DNA from: Rhabdophis nuchalis
Taxonomy: Eukaryota; Chordata; Lepidosauria; Squamata; Natricidae
Direction: 5' to 3'
Assembly (NCBI GenBank): GCA_039707465.1
Contig: CM077647.1
Location: 116,438,610-116,502,609, forward strand
DNA length: 64,000 bases
Shown: piece by piece, positions 34,392 through 45,192 of the stretch
Numbering within the stretch: the first letter of the stretch is position 1
How the letters are laid out: every line of letters starts with the position of its first letter
The notes under the pieces: model-generated
Database searches by the model: none
The model's input: the letters and a program-made list of their open reading frames with translations, nothing else
What the model was told of the DNA's origin: nothing
Translations under genes and position numbers: made by a program

Positions 34392-35107
34392 ATATTTGGC
34401 AATTTGGGAGTTGGGGTTTTCATTGCAGGGCATGGGGCACTGCCACCTTCAGAAGGCTTCATTGGAAAATTGGGTGGCTATATTTAAGCTTTTCTGCAAT
34501 TTCAGTCCCACATTCACTTTATAACTCTGGTGATGGGGAAAGGTCTGGTGTATTTTGGCTTCAACTTTTTGCAAGGCTGCCCAGATTGCAGAAACTTGGT
34601 GGAAAGATATACTTTATCTCCATGTCTGAATTCCTTTTAAGGAGCCTTCTTTCTATCTGCATATTTCTTGTAAGCCTCTCTTGCCTCTTCTAGTACTTTA
34701 TAGACAAAGAGCCAGGCTAAGTATGCTGGCTAAGGAGGTATGCTGCGGGAGGGAGGGGTCTATCTTGGGGAAACTCTGGCACAGGAGCAAAATTTGGGGC
34801 AGTAGCCAGTTGCAATGGTGCAAACTCCATGCTTCTGTGGATAGCATTGAGAAGAATTCTATGAGAATTTTGCCCTTATTCTAGGAAACAACACTCAGAG
34901 ATAAATTAGTACAAAAGCCAAGATAGCAATGCTTACTAAAAGACCAAAGGGGCATAGTGTTTGGGTATCCAGTTGACTGAAATACCATCATGAAAGTCAT
35001 CTGTAGCATTAGCAACAACAGCTATGGGATAAATGCGAGCCATTTGCTTTTTCCTCTATTCAAAAGGAGGCCAGTTACTGCAGCCTGTGCTCAGGATCCT
35101 CCAGGGC

Positions 35108-35262
35108 AGCAGTCCCCAACCTTCTGGGCATCAGGGAGCAGTTTTGTAGAAGACAATTTTTCCACAGACTGGGGTGGAGGGGGAATGGTTTCAGTTTTGC
35201 TCACTCTCCCATTGCTCACTGGCTGTGTGGCCTGGTTCCCCCAGGGTTGGGGACCCCTGCTC
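35108..35262. mobile_element. hAT-like MITE (CAGGGGTCCCCAACC type)
   Basis: Left GCAGTCCCCAACCTTCTGG and right GGTTGGGGACCCCTG are inverted termini. Confidence 0.65.
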
Positions 35263-35309
35263 TAGAGGAAAACAAGTTGACCTATAGGACCCAAATATGG
35301 GGTTCGTTA

Positions 35310-35558
35310 CAGTGGTGGGTTCCTATCGGTTTGGAATGGTTCAGCCGAACCGGTAGTGGTTTGGCAGCCTGGGTTGCTGGAACCGGCAGCGACCCAGGCC
35401 TCCCATGTCCCTGAAACAGTTCCCTCATGGTGCCATAGGTGCCACCATCTTGTTTTTTGCTTCTGCGCATGCGCAGAATAATTTTCATTGCACTCTGCAT
35501 GTGCACACAGTGCACACATGAGTGAACCGGCAGTAGTGCCTGCTGGAACCCACCTCTG
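35310..35558. mobile_element. hAT-like MITE (CAGTGGTGGGTTCC type)
   Basis: It ends GGAACCCACCTCTG. Flanks GTTCGTTA (35302-35309) and GTTCAGTA (35559-35566) are a worn 8 bp duplication. Confidence 0.7.
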
Positions 35559-36448
35559 GTTCAGTAAACAAGAACAATTACGGACTATCCCGCCCTCCAA
35601 TCCATGAAAAAATTAGAAGCAGTCCAGAATAAATTTACGAGATCAATTCTAGCCATAACCCCATGTATACCAGCAGCAATGCTGAGATTAAAGTTGTGTC
35701 TTCCATCAATTAACATATTAAAGAAAGCAGTATAGGTTATTCTTGACTCATGACTGATTATTTTATAGCTATTTGGAGTTACAATGGCCTTGAGATGCTC
35801 AATGGCACATAACACTTTTCCAACGGTTGTAAGATGTTGCTCCCCCACCTCCCGTGGTCATTCTGCTAATGTTACAGTGAATGTATTGAACTGATGTGTA
35901 CTGTTTCCATTTTTAAAAAAGTTAGAAAGTTAAGTCCTTGTAAATATAAATGTTGGTTGAAGGGGGAAAAAATATCCATAGAAGTAAAACTGGAATGTGC
36001 AGGAACAAACATCCTTAACGATACTGATATTTAAGTTAAAATTGACAGCTTCTTTTAAAACAATAGTTACAGAGTAAATATGAATTGTTTAGTCATTGGC
36101 CATATGGATAGTGGAGATTATGGGAATAGCAACTTTCCTTTCATTCCAAGGGAGGAAAACATGTTCGCATGGCTGTCAGTCCTAAAGTCCTTGTCTTCCT
36201 TGAGAGTATCCTGCACCATTTTCTGCATGAACAGCAATGCTAACAGGCTCCTTGCTTGAAACACAGTAAAAAGCTGTCCAAGGGGGGAATATTTTTTATA
36301 CCAATATATCTTCCTTCCATCTCAGGGGAAGAAAGTATGTTGCTGTGACCCTGTAGTGAATTACAGAATTTTCATCTGGTCTGAAAAGAAATGCTGCTTA
36401 GTATCCAGGGTATTATCTAAATTTGGCAACAACCAGACCTCACTGTTA

Positions 36449-37412
36449 CCGTATTTTTTGGAGTATAAGATGCACCCAGGTTTTGAAGAGGTAATTTTTT
36501 TTAAAGTAGGTAGGTAGATAGAGGGATAGAGAGGGAGAGAAAGAGAGAAATACAGTAGGTAGGTAGGGGAGAGAGAGGTAGGTAGGTAGAGGGAGGGAGG
36601 GAGGGAGAGAGAGAGAGAGAGAGAAATACAGTAGGTAGGTAGGGAGAGAGAGAGGGTAGATAGGTAGGTAGGTAGAGGGATAGAGAGAAATAGAGAGAGA
36701 AATACAGTAGATAGGTAGGGAGAGAGAGTGTGTAGATAGGAAGGTAGAGGGATAGAGAGAGAGAAATAGAGAGAGAGAGAGAAAGAAATACAGTAGTTAG
36801 GTAGATAGAGAGAGAGTGTGTAGGTAGGTAGGTAGATGTTTCCAGGTGTATTTACCCATGTGCTGGAGAAGGAAATCACTGACCACCTTTGGAACAAATC
36901 TTTGTTTCTGCAGGCACAGTACTTGACCAATGTAATTCTTATCAATCATTCTAACTAAACAGCTTTCCGAAATGGGGGGAAAACCCTTTCTACACTTTGC
37001 AAACCTCCCCCAAATGGCCTGTTTTTCGCTAAAATGGGCCCGTTTTTTTCAAATAAAAGGCATAAATAGGCTTGGGGGGCTTGCAGAGTGCTCCGGGGGT
37101 GTGTCAAAAATGAGCAAAAAACTGGCGAAAATGGGCCGTTTTTTGGTCAAATAAATTGCATGCATAGAGCCTTATGGAAGCTTATAGAGTGCTGCTGGGG
37201 GGGGCAAAAACGCCCTGTGTTTTGCTCATTTCTGCCCTCCCCAGCCCCCAGGAGTTCTCTGGAAGCGTCCGTAAGGGTACACACAAGGCCATTTTGGTGA
37301 AGGGGCGGGGTTTCAGGAGGCAAAAATGCTGTATTCGATGTATAAGATGCACCCAGATTTTCAGTCTCTTTTTGGAGGAAAAAAGGTGCGTCTTATACTC
37401 CAAAAAATATGG
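36449..37412. mobile_element. TA-flanked DNA transposon MITE with microsatellite core
   Basis: The left end CCGTATTTTTTGGAGTATAA and the right end are inverted repeats, with TA on both outer sides. A (GGTA)n/(GATA)n block occupies about 36505-36835. There is no transposase. The right half (36960-37330) is unique, with two ~110 bp partly similar stretches (36990-37080 and 37090-37190). Confidence 0.75.
36505..36835. repeat. Compound GGTA/GATA/GAGA minisatellite
   Basis: Blocks of GAAATACAGTAGGTAGGTAG with (GA)n and GGGATAGAGAG. It has the same word set as the array in the Helitron at 61-62.6 kb. Confidence 0.9.
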
Positions 37413-37714
37413 TATTCATTATATGAACTTTCTGAATGATAAATATCTAAAGAGCTAATAATCAGAACATACCAGCACATTTTTTAAAAAGTCGCATTAT
37501 TTCAATAATAAAAAAAAAAATCAACCCCACAATTACTGGAGTGCTATGAAAGAAGGCATCTGCAACACATTGGTGTGCAGCCACTTTTACATCAATGCAC
37601 TGGGAGTGTTGCATGTTAAAAAGAGGCAGGCCTTGATTGTCTAATTGTGGCCAACATTTTGAACTGAGTGACCAACATTGGGAATGCCCTTGGCCATGGA
37701 TTACTAATATTTCA

Positions 37715-38850
37715 GATAGAATAGAATAGAATTCTCTATTGGCCAAATGTGATTGAATACACAAGGAATTTGTCTTTGGTGCATATGCTCTCAATGTACA
37801 TAAAAGAAAAGATACATTCGTCATGAACCATAAGATACTTTACTTTACTTTACTTTAATTCGACTTATTAACCGCCCCCTCTCCCCGAAGGGACCCGGGG
37901 TGGTGCACAGGAAATATAAGAAACACAATATATCACAATAAATACATAAATATTTAAAACTATATTAAACTAACACCCTGTGCTAAAATCTTCCCGTTAA
38001 AATTACCATAAAACCCAATATAAACATTTCTCTACTAACTAAGGCTAAGTACAGTAGGTTAGGCCAGGCCGGCCTGTTGGAAAAGGTAAGTTTTTAATTG
38101 CTGGCGGAAGGAGCGGAGGTCCGTGATGGATCTAAGTTCGGGGGGTAGGTCGTTCCAGAGGGTAGGGCCCGCCACAGAGAAGGCCCTTCCCCTGGGCATC
38201 ACCCGCTGGCATTGCCTAGTGGATGGCACCCGGAGAAGTCCCTCTCTGTGGGAGTGAATAGGCCGAAGGGATGTGTGGGGTAGGATGTGATCCCGCAGAT
38301 AACTAGGTCCCGTGCCATGGAGTGCTTTGAAGATGGTAACCAGTACCTTGAAGCGCACCTGAAAGACCACAGGCAGCCAGGGCAACTCGCGCAGGAGCGG
38401 TGTTACATGGGAATACCTGGAGGTACCCAATATTGCCCGCGTGGCTGCATTCTGAACTAGCTGTAGCCTTCGGGTGCACCTCAAGGGGAGCCCCATGTAG
38501 AGAGCGTTACAGTAGTCCAGACGGGATGTCACAAGCGCATGAGTGACTGTGCGAAGGGCGTCCCGGTCCAATAGGGGACGCAACTGGCGTACCACTTCAT
38601 GATTGTCATAAGGTACAAATAAGCAACCAGGAAACAATCAATATCAAAATAAATCGTAAGGATACAAGCAACAAAGTTACAGTCCTGCAGTCATAAGTGG
38701 GAGGAGATGGGTGATAGGAACGATGAGAGGACTAATAGTAATAGTAATGTAGCCTTAGTGAATGGTTTGACAGTGTTGAGGGATATTTATTAACAGAATG
38801 ATGGGGGTCTGTAGAGATAGAATGGATATTCCTCACCATCTTGACATAAT
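37715..38850 (-). mobile_element. Snake1 (CR1-L3) LINE 3' end, split by L2
   Basis: (AATAG)n at about 37716 is followed by TTGGCCAAATGTGATTGAA and GTGCATATGCTCTCAATGTA. The sequence is broken at 37837 by L2 and resumes at 38594 to about 38850 with GTGGGAGGAGATGGGTGATA. Confidence 0.8.
37838..38593 (-). mobile_element. L2, 5'-truncated, inserted in a Snake1 LINE
   Basis: The minus-strand C-terminal domain (RQLRPLLDRDALRTVTHAL to FRQQLKTYLFQQAGLA) is open without stops for about 180 codons. The 3' tail is (AAAGT)n at 37838-37857. Snake1 sequence resumes at about 38594. Confidence 0.88.
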
Positions 38851-39688
38851 ACCTTTAAGAATAAGAAAAGTGTAGAGTGAAGGAAACTTTAAACAGAAAG
38901 ATTTTTTTTTAAAATTAAGACAGGAAACCTATTTTTAAATGCCATTTGGAAAATGACTCAGTCTTTTGGAGACAGTTACAGTCACAGTTCACTCCATGAT
39001 ATCAGCATGCCAAAATTGTGTTTACTGTGCTTTTCTTTGTTGTTTATTTGTCTGTTCCTTTATTTAATGGATGTATAACCAATTGGCAGATTGTTCACTG
39101 CTAATATGGTTGACTAATGTAGCCTGAAAAACCAGAACAGCAAAAACAAGCTTTAAAAAAGCTTTTAAAAAGTTTTTTTTTTAAAAGCACAAAAAAGAGA
39201 ACCTAGGTCAATCCACAATCATTCAGTTTCCAACCTCTGTATGTATTATTGTGTGTATTTGTATTGCTTGCAGTACTTGAGTTCTGAAAAAGACCCCTAC
39301 AATAGAACGGGGACTAGAAACTTTATCCTTAAGATCTGATAAGTGGATTTGGGAAGATGCCCTACTGTAGATTAATTGAGATATTTGGTTGGGGTTTTGT
39401 TGTAGCTAGTTAATGCGATCAGCCTTACAAAAATTTTAAAATAGTAAATAGTCATTTATATTACATAAAAAAGCCCATGGGAAGAGTGATGACAGCACTG
39501 GTGAAATAAATTACCAGGAATTCCACATGACTAAGAGGTAATTTTCCTTGGGGACTGGTTTCACCTGCTTGGCTTTCACTATACCTGTGCAACTCTTTAG
39601 CTGTTATTTCTCACCATATTTTCTGGTTTCTTCTGTTTGACATTTTATTCAGGGATATCTGAAACTGATCTCTGAACATCTAAAATAC

Positions 39689-39959
39689 AGGTCGTCCTTG
39701 CTTACCAGCTACTTATTCATCAACCATTCAAAATTACATCATGGAAAAAAGAGATGACTGACCTTCAGCTGTTGCAGCATCTTATAGTCACATGATTACA
39801 ATTGGCAACCTTCATAGCTTGTTTCTGACAACCAAAGACAAAGGGGAAGCCAGCAGGAAATTGTAATTTGTGGTTATGGGACATCATACTTAATAACCAC
39901 ACAGCTTAGTGATGAAATTTCTGGTCCCTATTATGGTCGATAAACAAGAACTACCTGTA
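39689..39959. mobile_element. DNA-transposon MITE with ACAGGTCGTCCTT terminus
   Basis: It starts ACAGGTCGTCCTTGCTTAC and ends ACAAGAACTACCTGTA, imperfect inverted termini. The interior is degraded and non-coding. Confidence 0.6.
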
Positions 39960-40189
39960 CATGATAAAGCAAGTCTATAACTCCTACTTCATTAAGGGCC
40001 TTTTTTTTTCACCTCAAAAAAGAGTGAAATTTCTAAGCTCTTCCATCATAAGAATCTTGTTGTGCTTTTCTGTGGTCACTGTTTATTTATCCATAGGTAA
40101 ATCTATTTCATCATGAAACATGATGACATATTCAGAAAAATGGTCAGATTCAAATTCAGATCTGTAATACCTTTTTTTCCCCCCGGCAG

Positions 40190-40294
40190 CATCTCAGACT
40201 CAAATGGTCCTGCTCAATATACAAGAGACCAGATAGAAGAGATAGCTAACTCTCTAGGTGCTGTAGAAGCATTTTGTACAATATCAAAGGTTCG
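40190..40294 (+). CDS. Candidate internal coding exon of an unrecognised gene
   Basis: A 105-nt open segment sits between a strong acceptor (T-run, C-run, then GGCAG) and a consensus donor GTGAGT. It reads C|ATC TCA GAC..., phase 2 in and phase 2 out, encoding 34 whole codons including GPAQYTRDQIEEIANSLG and AVEAFCTISKV. The composition is protein-like (acidic helix, no low complexity) and the exon lies in DNA without recognised repeats. I do not recognise the protein. Its donor phase matches the candidate terminal exon at 56231. A chance open stretch with good splice signals remains possible. Confidence 0.45.
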
Positions 40295-40536
40295 GTGAGT
40301 GGTTCCACTCAGGAGCATAAAATAATATGCCATAATAACAAGAGTCATTTTGGAAATTCTGTTAAAGAGTGTCACTTTGTCAGGCATGAAAAACCAAGTG
40401 ATAGACCCTCACGTTCACAGCGTTAAGGGCTTTGTAGTCAAGTTCTCAGGGGAACCTCCCTCTTTGGGTCTGGCTTCTTAGGTACAAAAAAGAAAATAGC
40501 CACTTACTGGTTTTTGAAGATTAAAGTCAACATGCT

Positions 40537-40908
40537 AATTCAAATCGACAAGCTCAGCGTCTTAGCCACTGAGGGACCACATCCCTTTGTGTCTCAGAAA
40601 GGTCGGTAGTTCGGTAGTTCGAATCCCTAGTGCTGCGTAACGGAGTGAGCTCCCCTTACTTGTTCCAGCTTCTGCCAACCTAGCAGTTCAAAAGCATGTA
40701 AAATGCAAGTAGAAAAATGGTCACTTTGATGGAAAGGCAACAGCTTTCCATGCACCTTCGGCATTTAGTCATGCTGGCCACATGACCATGGAGATGACTT
40801 TGGACAGCGCTGGCTCTTCAGCTTTGAAACAGAGATGAGCACCGCCCCTAGAGTTGTGAATGACTAGCACATATGTGCGAGGGGAACCTTTACCTTTACA
40901 TTTATTTA
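40537..40908 (+). mobile_element. tRNA-derived SINE with inverted head
   Basis: The body (TCAGAAAGGTCGG to GGGGAACCTTTACCTTTAC) is plus strand, but the first ~36 bp (AAGCTCAGCGTCTTAGCCAC) is the SINE head in reverse orientation. Confidence 0.75.
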
Positions 40909-42119
40909 TTCAAAACTGACACTTCTTTAGCTGAAATGGTACTCTATCTTTTAATGGGTATTTTAGCCCCCTGAACCAGGTCTACAGCAAATCACTGGGG
41001 AAAGTTGGGGGAAAGATTGCTTCTTCTTCATTCCCAAATACATCTGTGAAATCTGCATTTCACTCTTTGGCACTATCTACCAGTTGGTGCAGAGTCTGCT
41101 GTTTGGACATGGTGAAGTTGGCAAGTTGTGGCAATAAAAATGTCCCTGCCTCCCATTGTATTCTGGGATTTGGGAAGCTTCAGTTGCTCTGATCCCAAGA
41201 CAAATTGTAAAGTAAAATGTGTCTCATGACATACAGGTTAACAAGTCAGTATGCTGGACTACTGATATCTGAAGTGGGGTTGTGGCATGTGTAATTGGAT
41301 GCACTTTCAAAAGTTGGCATCTATCATTTATATTTTCATTGGTGTACCCAGAGTGTCTGTGAGGATAGGTTTGTAAGTTTGACTATTACAAAGTCTATTT
41401 GGATTGGTATTGCCATAGAATGCATTAATACTGCAATCCCTTCTTCCCACCTATGAGGTCACTGTAACTTCTCTTAGATCTCCAAAGAGACCCTTGAAGT
41501 TGACTGTGAAGTTCTGATAATTATGCATAATCATGTCATTGCCTCTGATGATTGGAAGTGCCCATTGAGCCACTGAGGTTGTCCATAGACTCAATATGAA
41601 GGAGACTTATGACTGGTTATTCAGGAATTCTGCCACAAAACCAGCTCACATTGCCCTATGCAGATTTTCATCATTTCTGATTCCTCTTTAAATCTCTCTG
41701 ACAAACTTCCATGATTTCACTGCAACACAGGCTATATTACCAGATCTGTTGTAGGTGCCAGGATACCAATGTTGCCAGCTATGCTAAATTCTGCATCCGT
41801 TGTATTAGCTGGAGCACCATTGCTGTCAAATTACACACTTCATTCTCTACACCATCTTGACGGTACAGGACAGTGAACGAGTGTCTAATGTGCCTGACGT
41901 GCACTGCGCGTGTGCAGTCCACAAGAAAACAGCTGAGGTATGGCAATCCACTCTGCTGCACCTATCAGCTGGGCTAAAAAACAAGGAAATATAGGTGAGA
42001 AAAGCCCAGGGCAGGCAGGCAGGCCCACTTGAAGGTCCTAGTGAACTGGTTCTCTCACAGCTGATCTTCAGAGTTACTGGTTTGCTAGAACTGGGTCAAA
42101 TCAGTAGAATCCCACCCCT
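40909..42119. other. No gene seen; hAT fragment at the right end
   Basis: Unique sequence. The last ~90 bases (GAACTGG...AGAATCCCACCCCTG) look like the end of a hAT MITE. Confidence 0.5.
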
Positions 42120-42168
<49 letters not shown>

Positions 42169-42174
42169 GTGTGG
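42120..42174. repeat. (TG)n microsatellite at a hAT fragment end
   Basis: About 27 TG units begin directly after AGAATCCCACCCCTGG, the terminus of a hAT-like MITE fragment. Confidence 0.93.
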
Positions 42175-42563
42175 TATCTAGGAACCTGTGTTGTTATGTT
42201 GGATTTCTTAGCTTTTTGAGCCCATTGACTTGGATATACTTAAAAGAAGCTGTGACACAATGGCAAGGAAGTCCACTACCCATGGACTGTTCGACTCCCA
42301 ATTTCACACAATTGTCTTTCCTTTGATTTGGACACGTAGTCTCCTTTGATATCCTCTCAAGCATAGAGAAAGGCAGGGAAACTGATGATGATAATTGTGA
42401 CAGTGATGAGAATTCCACACCAGCAATATTCAAGGAATCTATATAACCCCAAGTGGCAGATGACTGGTCTGTAAGCAAAATAAGTCCCAGACAATCTCTA
42501 TCTGATAGCAATCCAACTTGGAGACACATCTGCATCTTGTCCGCATTCCAGAGGCCTTCTGGC

Positions 42564-43267
42564 CTTGTTTCCCTGAAAATAAGCCCTACCCAGAAAATAA
42601 ACCCTACACTGATTTTAAGCAGGCACCTAATAATAAACCCTACCCCCCCAAATAAGCTGTAGTGAAGGAGGTTGGACATGGCCAGCACAGGAGGTGGCGA
42701 GCATGCACAGGCCAATGATGTCTGCCAATAGTGCAGCCCGTGCAATGCAGGTGAGTTGATTGCCAGTTATAGCAGCAGGTAGAGGCAGAGGAAGGGGAAG
42801 GCATACGATCTGGATGTGCTGCATGGGCCATGGGAAAGCCAAGAGTCAGCAGGTTGGAGCAGACAGGTGGCTGCAGGAGGCCAATCTTTACATCTCTCGG
42901 CTTGCCTGTGGTCTGCATGGCACATCCGGATCGCCTGCCTTCCACTCCGTGCCTCTCCCTCTGTGTGCTGCCAGTGCTACCATGCAAAGACAATCCTCCC
43001 ATGCCCAGTGGCTCTCGGCTTTCCCGTGGCCTGCGCATCACATTCGGATCACCTCCCTCCCTCCCACGCAGCCCCAAAATGCGCTGACCAAGGGACTGCT
43101 GAATACTATCTGTTCCCATGAGCTTACTGCCTCCTGTACATGCACCAGGGGGAGAAATGTGCAGCCGAGGCGATCACCCTGAAATTGTGTTTCCCAGAAA
43201 ATAAGCCCTAGTGCTTATTTTGGAACCCCAAAAATATAAGACTGGCCCTTATTTTAGGGAAAACATG
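42564..43267. mobile_element. Non-autonomous DNA transposon with AAAATAAG-type termini
   Basis: It starts TTGTTTCCCTGAAAATAAGC and ends with the inverted copy CTTATTTTAGGGAAAACA. Extra internal copies of the terminus lie at both ends. The interior has repeated ~150 bp stretches with GCATGGGCCATGGGAAAGCC-like words and no transposase. Confidence 0.65.
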
Positions 43268-44412
43268 GGTTAAGAACATGATTCACAGGAAAATTGTCCC
43301 CCTTATTCTTATTCCATTGTATGAGGATTCCTCTGATAAAGAGATAGGATCTCTGCTTGCTGGTAATTGCTATTTTACTGCTCTTTCTTCTTCCAACTTC
43401 CTTGCTTGAACTACAAGCTTCCCTGATCCCTTCTGAGAAAGAGAGAGACCTGATGGCCCAATAAATGGAGAAAGCAAGAATTTGTCAGTATTTTTCCTTC
43501 CTTCCCACAGCAGGAGCCATCTACAGCCACCTTTCTCATTGGTTAAGGTGAAACTATTGCCCCTGCAAAGGTTACCTGCCCAACCATGGGTTTGCAGCAG
43601 CACAACTGCTTGACATCCAAGTGACCAGCGTAAGGTTACCCTTCTAACCCGAAATGCCACTGTGTAGTTTGCACAATCAGGAATACTTGCCTTACTGAAT
43701 TCCTCTCCTTTGATGTCATAGGAATACAGGCAACATGGACTGGTAGTGGACTCAAAGTTTGCAAATCATTTTCAATTGTGGCTGAGCCTTGAACAGAGCA
43801 TGGAAGAACCAAAGGTGGTCTGAATGTCCTGGTTTCCAACATCTTATGTGTTCTCTCTAGGCCTCTCCCCCTCCCACCCTCCGACTCAAACCCAATGCCA
43901 TGGCAGTGTTAATATAATTCAGCCACTGTGCTCTGTTGGCAATGCCCTGCACCAATGAGGCAGAAACCCTAAATCACAGCCTTGGTATTGAATTGGCAAC
44001 TCAATATACTATTGAATCCAAAGCATTTGTAATGCTGGGAGATCTCAATGCTAGATTGAGCCCCAATAACCACACTTTATAAACACAGAACAGGCATCCG
44101 TTCCCTAACCTGACACTGACAGATGGCACCTTTTTCAAAAGATGAGAGATCAAATTTTGTGGGTTTATGCTTGGCTCAATCTTCAGGCTGAACTTTCTCA
44201 TTCTAAATGGTGTCACTGGAAGTGACCAGCTAGCTGAATTCACCTACAGTACTTATCTGGGCCCATAATGTTTTTTACTATGTTGTCTCTAGGGTCTTAC
44301 TTTAAGGGGTTAATGTGTTAAGATTGTTGAAGTTACTCCCAACCATGACAGCAGTTATTTCCCAATCATACTGGACACACAGAAATACAGAAAAAAAAAC
44401 ACACACACACAT
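43268..44412. other. No gene seen
   Basis: Unique sequence of moderate GC. Frames of up to ~95 codons are open but lack recognisable domains. Confidence 0.5.
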
Positions 44413-45050
44413 ATTTGTTTTCGTAGATTTTCACGGGTGTAAGTATGCTGGTCTTGTTGTATTCGGGTGTTTTCCCATGTAAGAATGAGATTGTCTTTGC
44501 AACGTTTCAGCAAGATCTCACTTGCCATCTTCAGGCTTCGGTCTGTGGCTGCATAGGTGCCACCCTTCTTTAAATCTTGGTGGCGAGGGTGGAATGCTGA
44601 CTTTGTTGTTGTGAGTGGGTTGATTGGCTACGCAGCTGTATCATGAATGGTAGATTGATGCTATTTGTATGTTTCTCCTTATTTTGTATTTCAACGGCTT
44701 GGGTGATGGGTGGGGCTTGTCTGTTGGCCAGTGCTAGTTTCCAGATGTCTGGTAGGCAGAAGGTGTCATCATGTTTGTTCATATTGTTAGGCTGTTGCCA
44801 TCAAAATAGAGAAACAACCTAACAATATGAACAAACGTGATGACACCTCCCGCCTACCAAACATCTGGAAACCAGCACTGGCCAACAGACAAGCCCCACC
44901 CATCACCCAAGCCGTTGAAATACAAAATAAGGAGAAACATACAAATAGGACCAATCAGCATCAAAAAAATTACACAACGGAACTCATGGCTTTCTGTCTA
45001 GATGGTCTCTGGTGATGAACCAAAAGGCAGAAAAGGAAACAGTATGTCTC
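44413..45050 (-). mobile_element. Penelope-like or related element with hammerhead-like motif and inverted duplication
   Basis: It contains TTTCGTAGATTTTCACGGGT, then a motif at 44497-44536 that reads CTGAAGA, GGCAAG/CTTGCT stem, GAAAC on the minus strand. Next come codons read divergently in two arms (PDIWKLALANRQAPPITQA and its near copy). The arms 44661-44797 and 44812-44948 form a 137 bp inverted repeat around a 14 base spacer. Family assignment is tentative. Confidence 0.45.
44661..44948. repeat. 137 bp inverted repeat with 14 bp spacer
   Basis: Arms 44661-44797 and 44812-44948 are complementary with few mismatches and encode the same ~45-residue segment outward on both strands. A 5' inversion/duplication during retrotransposition would produce this. 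Confidence 0.85.
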
Positions 45051-45096
45051 CTCCCTTAACTGGGGCCTAACAGGGTGTTGTGGAACAAGTATATAC

Positions 45097-45111
45097 ACGT
45101 ATGTATGTATG

Positions 45112-45145
<34 letters not shown>

Positions 45146-45159
45146 TGTATGTATGTATG

Positions 45160-45192
<33 letters not shown>
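45097..45192. repeat. (TATG)n and (AAT)n microsatellite at an L2 tail
   Basis: TATG units to 45162, then AAT units up to the L2 3' end. Confidence 0.93.

Noticed and set aside
36361..36945. 194-codon Ser/Leu/Tyr/Pro repeat protein on the minus strand
   Set aside because: Translation of the GGTA/GATA/GAGA array, as are the frames of 142-257 codons at 61012-62758.
42640..43182. 140-160 codon frames on both strands
   Set aside because: They lie inside a non-autonomous DNA transposon with internal duplications and show no domain.
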